Of a DNA stretch of 64,000 nt, positions 19,372 to 27,941 are shown one piece after another. The DNA lies in NCBI GenBank assembly GCA_965229935.1, contig CBDDKB010000002.1:2046001-2110000 (forward strand). Direction: 5' to 3'. Source of the DNA: SPJN01 sp965229935 (GTDB lineage Bacteria; Pseudomonadota; Alphaproteobacteria; SPJN01). Each line of letters starts with the position of its first letter. Position 1 is the first letter of the stretch. The notes below the pieces were generated by a model. The model ran no database searches. It saw nothing but the letters and a program-made list of their open reading frames with translations, and had not been told where the DNA came from. Made by a program: the position numbers and the translations under genes.

Positions 19372-20076
19372 ATGCCCAACAGACCAGATGGCGCGCCGAT
19401 AAAGCCCAAGCGCCTCTATGGGCGGCGCAAGGGCCATCCCCTGACCGCCTATCAAACCGGGCTGATGGAAAATTTGATGCCCAAGCTGGGCGTCGATGTT
19501 TCTGCCCCGGTTGATCCTGCGGCGCTGTTTAACAAACCAACCCCCTTAAACCAGCTACGACTGGAAATCGGCTTTGGCGGCGGTGAACATTTATGTCATC
19601 GCGCCAAGACCATGCCCGATTGGCACTTTATCGGGGTGGAGCCTTTTGAGAACGGCATGGCCAAATGCCTGGCCGGGATCGACAGGGACGGTTTGGGCAA
19701 TGTGCGTCTGTTGATGGATGATGCGCGCTTTTTGCTCGACCAGCTTCCCACCGCGAGCGTTGATCATATTGATCTGCTTTATCCTGACCCGTGGCCCAAA
19801 TCCCGGCACAATAAGCGCCGCTTTGTCAATCAAGGCAATTTGGACGAGATGGCACGCGTGTTAAAGCCCGGCGGGCTGTTCTGCTTTGCCTCAGACATTC
19901 CGTCTTATGTTGATTGGACGCTTGACCATCTGCGGCGGCACAAGGATTTCAGTTGGCAGGCGGACAGTGCCGCTGACTGGCGGACCCCCTATGACGGGTG
20001 GATCAGCACACGCTATGAGCAAAAAGCCATACGTGAAGGGCGCACACCGCATTATCTGACATTCCAAAAAATCTGA
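19372..20076 (+). CDS. trmB: TrmB, tRNA (guanine-N7-)-methyltransferase
   Basis: SAM-dependent enzyme making m7G46 in tRNA. Seen: SAM-binding LEIGFGGGEHL (about residues 64-74), and the TrmB hallmark LYPDPWPKSRHNKRR (about 137-151). 234 residues. Placement immediately after metK, the SAM producer, is the common alphaproteobacterial order. Its stop codon lies inside the outer stem of the repeat at 20073-20136. Confidence 0.95.
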   Translation: MPNRPDGAPIKPKRLYGRRKGHPLTAYQTGLMENLMPKLGVDVSAPVDPAALFNKPTPLNQLRLEIGFGGGEHLCHRAKTMPDWHFIGVEPFENGMAKCLAGIDRDGLGNVRLLMDDARFLLDQLPTASVDHIDLLYPDPWPKSRHNKRRFVNQGNLDEMARVLKPGGLFCFASDIPSYVDWTLDHLRRHKDFSWQADSAADWRTPYDGWISTRYEQKAIREGRTPHYLTFQKI

Positions 20077-20136
20077 TCCTCAAAAGCGGTTTCGATCCGC
20101 ATCCGCTTCGTAGCCGGACTACGCTTTTGAGGTCAG
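20073..20136 (-). repeat. Dispersed palindromic element, copy 1
   Basis: A long inverted repeat: CTGA/TCAG outer stem, then 11 bp CCTCAAAAGCG / CGCTTTTGAGG enclosing a smaller hairpin (CGTAG-TCCGG-CTACG on the minus strand) and a CGG-ATCGAAA-CCG hairpin. Over 56 aligned positions it matches copy 2 (45707-45772, opposite orientation) at 48, and the differences in the outer stem are compensatory. It overlaps the trmB stop codon and has no T-run, so it is not a simple terminator. Confidence 0.75.
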
Positions 20137-20235
20137 CAAAAAATCAGCCAAGCTGTCGCATGATCCCCCCTTGTAATCTCAGCGAAATGGGCGTAAAACC
20201 CCAGTCACATACCAGCTTTATGCTGGGCTTAGGCA

Positions 20236-20263
20236 GCGGGCCTCAAGCGGGGCCCGCTTTTTT
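20236..20263 (+). terminator. Intrinsic terminator in the rimP leader
   Basis: Stem GCGGGCC (20236-20242) / GGCCCGC (20251-20257), 8-nt loop, followed by six T. It stands only 23 nt before the rimP ATG and 160 nt after trmB, so it either ends the metK-trmB transcript or acts as an attenuator in a leader of the rimP-nusA-infB operon, which is autoregulated through leader termination in Escherichia coli. Confidence 0.75.
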
Positions 20264-20286
20264 ATTACGGGAAGCACACTGTCTTT

Positions 20287-20802
20287 ATGGCAAAACGCAC
20301 CGCACTGGATGACGAGCTTGACGCGCTGTTGACGCCGACCATCGAAGCCATGGGCTTTGAGGTTATTCGCGTGCGCCTGATGGGCAACAGCCCGCAGGTT
20401 CTGCAAGTCATGGCCGAACGGCCTGATGGCACCATCAGTGTTGATGAATGCGCAGATATTTCCCGTGCTGTGTCTGCCGTGCTGGACGTGGAAGACCCCG
20501 TCAGCGGCAACTACACGCTAGAGGTCAGCTCACCGGGCATCGACCGGCCCCTGACCCGCCTAAAGGATTTCGATCGGTTTGACGGCTTTGAAGCCAAAAT
20601 CGAATTGAAACAGGCCGTTGAAGGTCAACGCCGCTTTCGCGGCCGCCTCGACGGGGTTGAAGGTGACGAAGTACGCCTAGCAACCGACCAAGGAATTTTG
20701 GGCTTTGCCCTTGAGATGATCGATCAGGCCAAACTGGTTATGACCGATGAACTGTTAAAAATGGCTGGAGCGTCCGGGCAACCGGACACTGATAGTCAAT
20801 AA
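20287..20802 (+). CDS. rimP: RimP, ribosome maturation factor
   Basis: 30S assembly factor. 171 residues with the two-domain plan: N-terminal alpha/beta domain (LDALLTPTIEAMGFEVIRVR; VLDVEDPVSGNYTLEVSSPG, about 62-81, followed by IDRPL) and a C-terminal SH3-like barrel. First gene of the rimP-nusA-ylxR-infB-rbfA-truB run. Confidence 0.94.
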   Translation: MAKRTALDDELDALLTPTIEAMGFEVIRVRLMGNSPQVLQVMAERPDGTISVDECADISRAVSAVLDVEDPVSGNYTLEVSSPGIDRPLTRLKDFDRFDGFEAKIELKQAVEGQRRFRGRLDGVEGDEVRLATDQGILGFALEMIDQAKLVMTDELLKMAGASGQPDTDSQ

Positions 20803-20818
20803 ATTAGGGACCACCGCT

Positions 20819-22498
20819 ATGGCCGTCAGCGCAAATAAGCTGGAGCTACTTCAGATCGCCGACCTTCTGGCAGATGAAAAAGGCATTGATAAAGAAATCG
20901 TCATCGAGGCGATGGAAGAAGCCATTCAAAAGGCTGCGCGCGCCCGTTATGGCGCCGAAAATGATATCGTTGCCCAAATCGATCGCGAGACCGGCGAAAG
21001 CAGCCTGTTCCGTCAACGCGAAGTGGTTGAGGTGATCGAAAATGATCATCACGAAATGCTGTTGGCTGACGCCAAGAAACTGGATGCGGAAATCGAACTT
21101 GGCGGCTTTCTGCGCGAACCGCTGCCGCCCATCGAATTTGGCCGTATTGCTGCACAGACCGCCAAACAGGTGATCGTGCAAAAGGTCCGCGATGCTGAAC
21201 GCGAACGCCAATATGAAGAGTTCAAGGACCGCGTTGATGAAATTATTTCAGGCGTTGTGAAGCGCGTTGAATATGGCAATGTGATCGTCGATCTTGGCCG
21301 CGCCGAAGGCATTATGCGCCGCGACCAGATCCTGCCGCGCGAAACATTCCGCGTCGGCGACCGTGTGCGCTGCTATATTTATGACGTGCGCCGCGAACAG
21401 CGAGGCCCGCAAATCTTTTTAAGCCGGACCCACGAAAACTTCATGGTTCACCTGTTTGCGCAGGAAGTGCCGGAAATCTATGACGGTGTGATCGAAATCC
21501 GCGCCGTTGCCCGCGACCCGGGCAGCCGTGCCAAGATCGCTGTCTTTTCCAATGACGGCTCTATCGATCCGGTCGGCGCCTGTGTTGGTATGCGCGGCAG
21601 CCGCGTCCAAGCGGTTGTGAACGAATTGCAGGGCGAAAAGATCGACATCATTCCCCATACCGAAGATGTGGCAAGCTTTATCGTATCAGCATTGCAGCCC
21701 GCCACCGTTGTGAAAGTGGTGATGGACGAAGATGCCGGTAAGATCGAAGTAGTCGTCCCCGACGATCAATTGTCTCTCGCTATCGGTCGTCGCGGCCAGA
21801 ATGTGCGCCTTGCCTCGCAGCTATCAGGTTGGGACATTGACATTCTGACCGAAGAAGAAGAAAGCGCCCGCCGCCAGGAAGAATTTACCCAGCGCACCGC
21901 CCTGTTCACCACCGCGCTTGACGTGGATGAACTGGTTGCACAATTGCTGGCGTCAGAAGGTTTCACCTCCATGGAAGAAATTGCCTATGTGGAGATTGAA
22001 GAGCTGACCGACATTGAAGGCTTTGACGACGAAACCGCCGATGAATTGCAGGCCCGTGCTCGCGATTATCTGGCCCGTCAGGAAGAAATTCTGGTCAATC
22101 AGGCCAAGGAACTTGGCGCACAGGAAGACCTGCTGGGCTTTGAAGGTTTAACACCGAAAATGCTTGTCGCCTTGGCTGAGGCTGAAATCCTGTCATTGGA
22201 AGATTTCGCCGGCTCCGTCGCGGACGAGTTGATCGGCGGCGTTGATTTCATCAAGGGCGAAAAGATCAAGATCAAAGGCATCCTTGAAGGGTTCGAGCTA
22301 ACCGAACTTGATGCCAATCGTTTGATCATGATGGCCCGTCTGGCAGTTGGCTGGATTGACGAAATGCCTGATCTTGAACCTGAAGTGGCAGAAGAAGAAG
22401 GCGTCGAAGATGAAGACGGTGCAGAAGCAGAAGGCGAAGAGCTGGCTGCGGCTGTTTTTGATGGTCCCGGTGAGGACCAGCCCGAGGATGCGCGTTAA
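20819..22498 (+). CDS. nusA: NusA, transcription termination/antitermination factor
   Basis: RNA polymerase-associated factor. 559 residues: N-terminal RNAP-binding domain, S1 domain (about 140-200; GVVKRVEYGNVIVDLGRAEG), KH domains (about 205-350; VGACVGMRGSRV and LAIGRRGQNVRLASQLSGW), two C-terminal acidic helix-hairpin-helix repeats (about 370-510), and a very acidic tail (EEEGVEDEDGAEAEGEE). Sixteen nt after rimP. Confidence 0.97.
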   Translation: MAVSANKLELLQIADLLADEKGIDKEIVIEAMEEAIQKAARARYGAENDIVAQIDRETGESSLFRQREVVEVIENDHHEMLLADAKKLDAEIELGGFLREPLPPIEFGRIAAQTAKQVIVQKVRDAERERQYEEFKDRVDEIISGVVKRVEYGNVIVDLGRAEGIMRRDQILPRETFRVGDRVRCYIYDVRREQRGPQIFLSRTHENFMVHLFAQEVPEIYDGVIEIRAVARDPGSRAKIAVFSNDGSIDPVGACVGMRGSRVQAVVNELQGEKIDIIPHTEDVASFIVSALQPATVVKVVMDEDAGKIEVVVPDDQLSLAIGRRGQNVRLASQLSGWDIDILTEEEESARRQEEFTQRTALFTTALDVDELVAQLLASEGFTSMEEIAYVEIEELTDIEGFDDETADELQARARDYLARQEEILVNQAKELGAQEDLLGFEGLTPKMLVALAEAEILSLEDFAGSVADELIGGVDFIKGEKIKIKGILEGFELTELDANRLIMMARLAVGWIDEMPDLEPEVAEEEGVEDEDGAEAEGEELAAAVFDGPGEDQPEDAR

Positions 22499-22534
22499 GC
22501 GCTCCTGAAGAACGATGAGGACACGGCACGTAAT

Positions 22535-23167
22535 ATGCGGGAACGGCGATGCATAGTCAGGCGCACCAGTCTGACCGAAGATCGGCTGATCCGGTTTGTT
22601 GCAAGCCCCGATGGGGTTGTAACGCCGGACCTTTCCGCATGCCTGCCCGGCAGGGGCCTTTGGGTTTGTGCTGATCGTTCTGCCGTCCACGAGGCGGGGG
22701 CAAAAAACCTGTTTTCACGCGCTGCAAAAACCGCGCTGACATTACCCGGTCAGGCCGATGGGCTTGATTTGGCCGCCGCCGCAGACACTTTGGCCGATCA
22801 GGTCGAAGCCTTGCTGAAAAAACAGGCGGTTGCGGCCCTTGGCCTTGCCAAACGGGGCAGCGCACTGGTTCACGGACGGATGCGGGTCGAAGAACGGCTG
22901 AACAAGGGGCCTGTCGGTGCCTTGATAGAGGCCGCTGACGCTGCCGAAGATGGCCGCCGTCAGGTGCGCAACAAGCTGTTTGGCCTGGAAAAAGAGGCCG
23001 AGATGGCACACGCGCCCGTCATAAATAATTTCACTGTGGCAGAATTGAGCTTGGCACTGGGGGCGGAAAATGTGGTACATGCTGCCGTCAATCCCGGCAA
23101 GCTATGCCGCAAACTGATAGATGATACGGAAAAGCTGGCACGCTACACCGCCATTGCGGCGGCCTAG
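22535..23167 (+). CDS. YlxR (DUF448) - L7Ae-like RNA-binding fusion protein
   Basis: 210-residue two-domain protein typical of alphaproteobacteria: N-terminal YlxR/DUF448 domain (RERRCIVRRTS at residue 2-12, LPGRGLWVCADR at about 43-54) and a C-terminal ribosomal L7Ae/L30e-like domain (KKQAVAALGLAKRGSALVHG onward). YlxR proteins bind RNase P RNA or nucleic acid in other bacteria (RnpM). Between nusA and infB as usual. No clear ribosome site precedes the ATG at 22535. Confidence 0.88.
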   Translation: MRERRCIVRRTSLTEDRLIRFVASPDGVVTPDLSACLPGRGLWVCADRSAVHEAGAKNLFSRAAKTALTLPGQADGLDLAAAADTLADQVEALLKKQAVAALGLAKRGSALVHGRMRVEERLNKGPVGALIEAADAAEDGRRQVRNKLFGLEKEAEMAHAPVINNFTVAELSLALGAENVVHAAVNPGKLCRKLIDDTEKLARYTAIAAA

Positions 23168-23199
23168 CAAGACCGGGATGAGAAGAAAGTAAGGACGAT

Positions 23200-25884
23200 A
23201 TGGCCGATACCAAAGATACAGAACCCAAACCCGAAGGCGGAAAAGGCGGACGCACACTGTCACTGAAGACAGGCGGCGGTGCCGGTGGACGCCGTGGTGG
23301 TGGCGCTGGCGGTGGCACGTCCCGTCCCAAAGTCGTGGTGGAAAAAAAACGCAAGCGCCTGACGGTGCCGACCGATGGTCAGCCTGCCGCCAAACGCGCC
23401 GCGCCCAAAAAACCCGCTGGCGAACGCAAAGTCACGCTGAAACCCGTTGTTGGTAAAGCAGCGGACAAAAAGAAAGCGACAGCAAAGGCCGCGCCAACCA
23501 TTTCGGAAGAGCCGATTGAAAGCACTGATCACCTGACAGATTCAGAACGGTCAGCACGTGCCAAGGCACTTGAACAGGCGCGCATTGACGAACAGCAGCG
23601 CATTCAGGTTCAGGCCGAAGAAGACCGCCGCCGCGAAGCAGAAGCGGCCAAGCGCGCCGTTGAAGAAGCTGCCGAAGCCAAGCGCCGCGCAGAGGATGAA
23701 GAAGCGCGCCGCAAGGCCGAAGAAGAAGCTGCCCGCAAGCTGGAAGACGAGGCCCGCAAACAGGCTGAAGCCAAGCGCAAGGCAGACGAAGAAAAGCAAA
23801 AACAAACCGAAGAAGCACGCAAGGTCAAAGCGCGCGGCAAGATCGCCGACCCTGATGAGGGCGCGGAGGAGGCAGAAGCCCCCCAAGAAGATCGCCGCCG
23901 TGCGCCGCCCACCAGCTTCCGCGTCAAGGAAAGCCGCAAGCGTCCGACAGACACTGCCGCCCCTGCAAAGGGTGGCGACCGTCGTCGCAGTGGTAAGCTG
24001 ACGATCAATCAGGCCCTTGATGAGGATGAGGGCCAGCGCGCCCGCTCGCTTGCCTCGCTCAAGCGTCGCCGCGAACGCGAAAAGCGCCAGCTTGAAAAAC
24101 TGCGTGCCTCAAACGAAAAGGTCGCCCGCGAAGTTGTGATCCCCGAAGCGATCACAGTGCAGGATCTTGCCGCCCGTATGGCCGAACGCGGGGCCATCGT
24201 GGTCAAGACTCTGATGGATTTGGGTGTCATGGTGACGGTGAACCAGACCATTGATGCCGATACCGCCGAACTAGTTGCCGAAGAATTGGGCCACAAGGTC
24301 AAGCGCGTGTCAGACGCCGACGTCGAAGTCGGGCTTGAAATTGACGTTCAGGATGCCGATGCCGATCTGGCACCGCGTGCGCCTGTCGTTACCATTATGG
24401 GCCATGTTGACCATGGTAAGACCAGCCTGCTCGATGCGTTCCGCAATGCCAATGTTGTGGCGGGCGAAGCGGGCGGCATCACCCAGCATATCGGTGCCTA
24501 TCAGGTGAAGGACCCGAACGGGAACCTGATCACCTTCCTCGACACACCGGGCCATGCCGCCTTTACGCAAATGCGTGCACGCGGTGCGTCTGTGACCGAT
24601 ATTGTGATTATCGTGGTTGCTGCCAATGATTCAGTCATGCCGCAAACCATCGAAGCGATCAATCACGCCAAGGCCGCCGAAGTGCCGATCATTGTTGCGG
24701 TCAACAAGTGCGACCTGCCCGAGGCAAATGCCGCAAAGACCAAACAGGATCTGTTGCAGCATGAAGTCTATGTCGAAGAATTGGGTGGTGACATCCAGTC
24801 TGTCGATGTGTCCGCCAAAACGGGCGAAGGGCTTGATACGCTGATGGAGGCGATTTCGCTGCAGGCTGAATTCCTTGAGCTGAAGGCCAATCCGGCAACA
24901 GAGGCGTCAGGTTCAGTCATCGAAGCCAAGCTTGATAAGGGCCGCGGTCCTGTTGCCACTGTTCTGGTCGGTCGCGGCACATTGAAAAAAGGTGACATCT
25001 TTGTTGCCGGTGCCGAATGGGGCCGTGTGCGTGCGCTGGTCAATGACCAAGGCAAACAAATCAAGGAAGCTGGGCCCAGCCAACCTGTTGAGGTGTTGGG
25101 TCTGCAAGGCGCGCCAGAGGCAGGTGACGAATTCATCGTGGTCGATAATGAAAACCGCGCCCGCGAAGTGTCCGAATTCCGTACCCGTAAAAAGCGCGAG
25201 GCTCAGGCTGCCAAGCTGGCCGGGGCCAACAAGTTCGAAACCATGTTTGCGCAACTCAGCGAAGACAAGGCCGCCGAAGTACCGATCGTTATCAAGGCCG
25301 ACGTGCAAGGGTCTGTCGAAGCGATCATGGGTGCGCTTGACGGGCTTGGCACCGAAGAAGTGCGTGCCCTTGTGCTGCATGGCGCTGTTGGCGGGATTAC
25401 CCAGCATGACGTGTCTTTGGCCCAGGCCTCAAACGCGATCATCATCGGCTTTAACGTTCGTGCCAATCCACAGGCCCGCGATCTTGCCAAGGCCGAAGGG
25501 ATCGAGCTGCGGTATTATTCCGTGATCTATGACCTTGTTGATGACATCAAGGCCGCCATGTCAGGTATGCTTAGCCCCGACATGCAGGAAGAATTTGTTG
25601 GCCGGGTTGAGGTCCGCGAAGTCTTCTCTGTCGGTAAGGCAGGCAAGGTTGCCGGGTGTCTTGTCACCGAAGGCAATGCCCGCGCCAAATCCAAGGTGCG
25701 GTTGCTGCGTGATGATGTTGTGGTTCACGAAGGTGAAATCGACAGCTTGCGTCGCTTTAAGGACGAGGTGAAGGAAGTCGCCGCCGGTACCGAATGTGGT
25801 GTATCGCTCTTGAACTATCAGGATGTGAAAGTTGGCGATGTTCTGGAACTGTTTGAAGTGAAGGAAGTTGCCCGGTCGCTGTAA
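23200..25884 (+). CDS. infB: InfB, translation initiation factor IF-2
   Basis: GTPase that brings initiator tRNA to the 30S subunit. 894 residues: a long low-complexity Lys/Arg/Glu/Ala N-terminal region (to about 290, with coiled-coil-like runs), an IF2-N domain (about 310-360), then the GTPase domain with G1 GHVDHGKT (about 401), G3 DTPGHAAF and G4 NKCD, followed by domains II-IV. Ribosome site AAGGA before ATG 23200. Confidence 0.98.
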   Translation: MADTKDTEPKPEGGKGGRTLSLKTGGGAGGRRGGGAGGGTSRPKVVVEKKRKRLTVPTDGQPAAKRAAPKKPAGERKVTLKPVVGKAADKKKATAKAAPTISEEPIESTDHLTDSERSARAKALEQARIDEQQRIQVQAEEDRRREAEAAKRAVEEAAEAKRRAEDEEARRKAEEEAARKLEDEARKQAEAKRKADEEKQKQTEEARKVKARGKIADPDEGAEEAEAPQEDRRRAPPTSFRVKESRKRPTDTAAPAKGGDRRRSGKLTINQALDEDEGQRARSLASLKRRREREKRQLEKLRASNEKVAREVVIPEAITVQDLAARMAERGAIVVKTLMDLGVMVTVNQTIDADTAELVAEELGHKVKRVSDADVEVGLEIDVQDADADLAPRAPVVTIMGHVDHGKTSLLDAFRNANVVAGEAGGITQHIGAYQVKDPNGNLITFLDTPGHAAFTQMRARGASVTDIVIIVVAANDSVMPQTIEAINHAKAAEVPIIVAVNKCDLPEANAAKTKQDLLQHEVYVEELGGDIQSVDVSAKTGEGLDTLMEAISLQAEFLELKANPATEASGSVIEAKLDKGRGPVATVLVGRGTLKKGDIFVAGAEWGRVRALVNDQGKQIKEAGPSQPVEVLGLQGAPEAGDEFIVVDNENRAREVSEFRTRKKREAQAAKLAGANKFETMFAQLSEDKAAEVPIVIKADVQGSVEAIMGALDGLGTEEVRALVLHGAVGGITQHDVSLAQASNAIIIGFNVRANPQARDLAKAEGIELRYYSVIYDLVDDIKAAMSGMLSPDMQEEFVGRVEVREVFSVGKAGKVAGCLVTEGNARAKSKVRLLRDDVVVHEGEIDSLRRFKDEVKEVAAGTECGVSLLNYQDVKVGDVLELFEVKEVARSL

Positions 25885-25932
25885 TCTCGCCCGTGCAACT
25901 AGCTCGTAGCGCACTCTGATAGAGGGAAGCTG

Positions 25933-26400
25933 ATGTCCCGCCGTAGACCACGCCGTAATGCGACCAATATTGCAGCCGGGGCCTCGCCCCGCCTGTCCGG
26001 TCGCGCGCCCAGCCAACGCCAATTGCGTATGGGTGAGGCGATGCGGCAGGCCTTGGCGGAAATCATCGCCCGTGAAAGTTTTGCTGATCCTTTGATTGCG
26101 GATGCGACCTTCACAATCTCAGAAGTGCGCCCCAGCCCCGACCTGAAACAGGCGACCGTCTTTGTTTCAGTGCTGGGGATGGACGGTGCCGATGAACAGG
26201 CCGCCATTCAGGCGCTGAACGCCCAGAAAGGCCCGATCCGTCAGGCGCTTGATCAAAAGATCACACGCAAATATTCGGCGGCCCTGCAATTTGTCCGTGA
26301 CGGTCTTTATGATCAGGCAGGCCATATCGACTCGCTGTTGCGCAGCGACAAGGTGCAGGCCGATCTTTCCGAAGATGACGAGGATGATTATGGGGCGTAG
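25933..26400 (+). CDS. rbfA: RbfA, 30S ribosome-binding factor
   Basis: KH-fold cold-shock factor needed for 16S rRNA 5' maturation. 155 residues, with a basic N-terminus (SRRRPRRNATN), RMGEAMRQALAEII, and ISEVRPSPDLKQATVFVSVLG (about 57-77). Acidic C-terminal tail EDDEDDYGA. Its last 11 nt overlap the truB start. Confidence 0.95.
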   Translation: MSRRRPRRNATNIAAGASPRLSGRAPSQRQLRMGEAMRQALAEIIARESFADPLIADATFTISEVRPSPDLKQATVFVSVLGMDGADEQAAIQALNAQKGPIRQALDQKITRKYSAALQFVRDGLYDQAGHIDSLLRSDKVQADLSEDDEDDYGA

Positions 26401-27355
26401 GCGCAAGCGCGGATTGCCCATTAATGGCTGGGTCATTGTCGACAAGCCGCGGGACGTCACCTCGACCGATGTCGTCGCCATAGTGCGCCGCGCTTACAAT
26501 GCACAAAAAGCAGGCCATGGCGGCACGCTTGACCCCCTGGCCGAAGGGATTTTGCCCATCGCCCTCGGTGAAGCGACCAAAACCGTGCCCTACGCCATGG
26601 ATGCCACCAAATCCTATGACTTCACAATCCGGTGGGGCGAAGAACGCACCACAGACGATCTAGAGGGCGAGATTACCGTCACCTCTGACAAAATCCCGAC
26701 CGAAGACGAGATTGTCCGGGGGTTGAAACAGTTTACCGGGCCAATTTTACAAGTGCCGCCGCAATTTTCCGCCATCAAAGTGGATGGCGCGCGCGCCTAT
26801 GATCTGGCCCGTGATGGCGAAGATGTGGCGCTGAAAGCCCGGCCCGTTCATGTGCTGCGGCTCGAATATCTGGGACCTTTGACCGAAACAGATGGCGCTT
26901 TTCGCATGACCTGCGGAAAAGGCACTTATGTCAGGGCGTTAGCCCGTGATTTGGGCCGGGTCTTAGGCTCAGCCGCTACAGTTGCGGCCATTCGGCGGAC
27001 CCGCGTGGGTCCGTTTGACGCGGATCGGGCGATTTCGCTGGATTCTTTACGCGATTTGGACAATAGTCCGCCACCTGAACAGGCCCTTTTGCCTGTCGAG
27101 ACTGCGCTGGACGGTATCCCGGCGCTAGCCCTGACAGGCCCGGACGCGCAATTGGTGCGCAATGGCGGGGCCGTTCGGATCACCCGATTGATGGCAGATC
27201 AGCTTGCCCAATCCGGCTTATCGGGTGCCTCACCCCCCCTAGACGGGGGAGACGAGGCCCCGCTGGTTAAACTGTTCGACCCGCAAGGTCGCTTTTTAGC
27301 CCTGGCAAGTCCGGTAAAAGGCACTGTGCAGCCGGTTCGGGTGTTCCATTGTTGA
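26390..27355 (+). CDS. truB: TruB, tRNA pseudouridine-55 synthase
   Basis: Makes psi55 in the T-loop of tRNAs. Start chosen is ATG 26390, overlapping rbfA by 11 nt and giving the canonical N-terminus (MGRRRKRGLPINGWVIVDKP); the frame is open further upstream inside rbfA but that part is not TruB. Catalytic Asp lies in GHGGTLDPLAEGILPIALG (about residue 48). 321 residues with a C-terminal PUA-like end. Confidence 0.95.
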   Translation: MGRRRKRGLPINGWVIVDKPRDVTSTDVVAIVRRAYNAQKAGHGGTLDPLAEGILPIALGEATKTVPYAMDATKSYDFTIRWGEERTTDDLEGEITVTSDKIPTEDEIVRGLKQFTGPILQVPPQFSAIKVDGARAYDLARDGEDVALKARPVHVLRLEYLGPLTETDGAFRMTCGKGTYVRALARDLGRVLGSAATVAAIRRTRVGPFDADRAISLDSLRDLDNSPPPEQALLPVETALDGIPALALTGPDAQLVRNGGAVRITRLMADQLAQSGLSGASPPLDGGDEAPLVKLFDPQGRFLALASPVKGTVQPVRVFHC

Positions 27356-27381
27356 CCGATACCGTATGAAGGAACGAAATT

Positions 27382-27651
27382 ATGTCCATTACGCCAGAGC
27401 GTAAGCAAGAAGTGATCGCCAAATTCGCCACAAAAGACGGCGACACAGGCTCCCCCGAAGTGCAGGTCGCTATTCTGACCAGCCGGATCGAAACCCTGAC
27501 CGATCACTTCAAATCACACAAGAAAGACAATCATTCACGTCGCGGCCTGATCAAAATGGTCAACCAGCGTCGTAAGCTGCTTGACTATGTCAAGGGCAAG
27601 GATCAGGCCCGGTACGAGGCACTGATTAAAGAATTGGGTCTGCGTAAGTAA
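27382..27651 (+). CDS. rpsO: Ribosomal protein S15
   Basis: 89 residues, the standard S15 length, with the signature region DTGSPEVQVAILTSRIETLT and HSRRGLIKMVNQRRKLLDY. Primary 16S rRNA-binding protein. Located between truB and pnp as in most proteobacteria. Confidence 0.98.
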   Translation: MSITPERKQEVIAKFATKDGDTGSPEVQVAILTSRIETLTDHFKSHKKDNHSRRGLIKMVNQRRKLLDYVKGKDQARYEALIKELGLRK

Positions 27652-27941
27652 TTGCGGTCCCAGGTGGGGAGCGGCTTGATGATAAGAACAGCGCCGCTCC
27701 TTCCAAAATGCATGGTTCTGACCAGATAAGAATGATCTGAAAGGCGGCAGGTAGAAACCTGATCCCGCCTTTTTGTCATTGTTAGATCAGCAGCACCCTG
27801 CGCAAGAAGGCACATCATGACGGTCATGATGTACTTTGCCCACGGACGGGCAAGCCCCCATTGGAATAGATGTTGTGGGGGGCAATGAAAGACAGGACGG
27901 AAGGTCCGTTCTGTATTGTAGGTGGATAAGGAAAATCCAAA
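27652..27941 (+). promoter_or_regulatory. Structured rpsO-pnp intergenic region and pnp leader
   Basis: 290 nt with six hairpins: GGAGCGGC/GCCGCTCC (27668-27700), the terminator at 27743, ACATCATGA-CGG-TCATGATGT (27812-27832), TTGCCC/GGGCAA (27836-27853), GCCCCC/GGGGGC (27854-27883), and an 8-9 bp stem around ACGGA-AGG-TCCGT (27893-27913) ending 29 nt before the pnp ATG. In enterobacteria the pnp leader is cut by RNase III and PNPase itself; the last four tandem hairpins are the natural candidates here. Confidence 0.6.
27743..27774 (+). terminator. Intrinsic terminator after rpsO
   Basis: Stem GGCGG-CAGG / CCTG-(AT)-CCCGCC with a TAGAAA loop and a run of five T (27770-27774). It lies 92 nt past the rpsO stop, between rpsO and the pnp leader hairpins. 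Confidence 0.8.

Noticed and set aside
23200..24000. Repetitive coding region in infB as a candidate repeat or mobile element
   Set aside because: It is the normal low-complexity Lys/Glu/Ala N-terminus of IF-2.
26249..26389. N-terminal extension of TruB
   Set aside because: These 47 codons lie inside rbfA in another frame and do not resemble TruB; ATG 26390 gives the family N-terminus.
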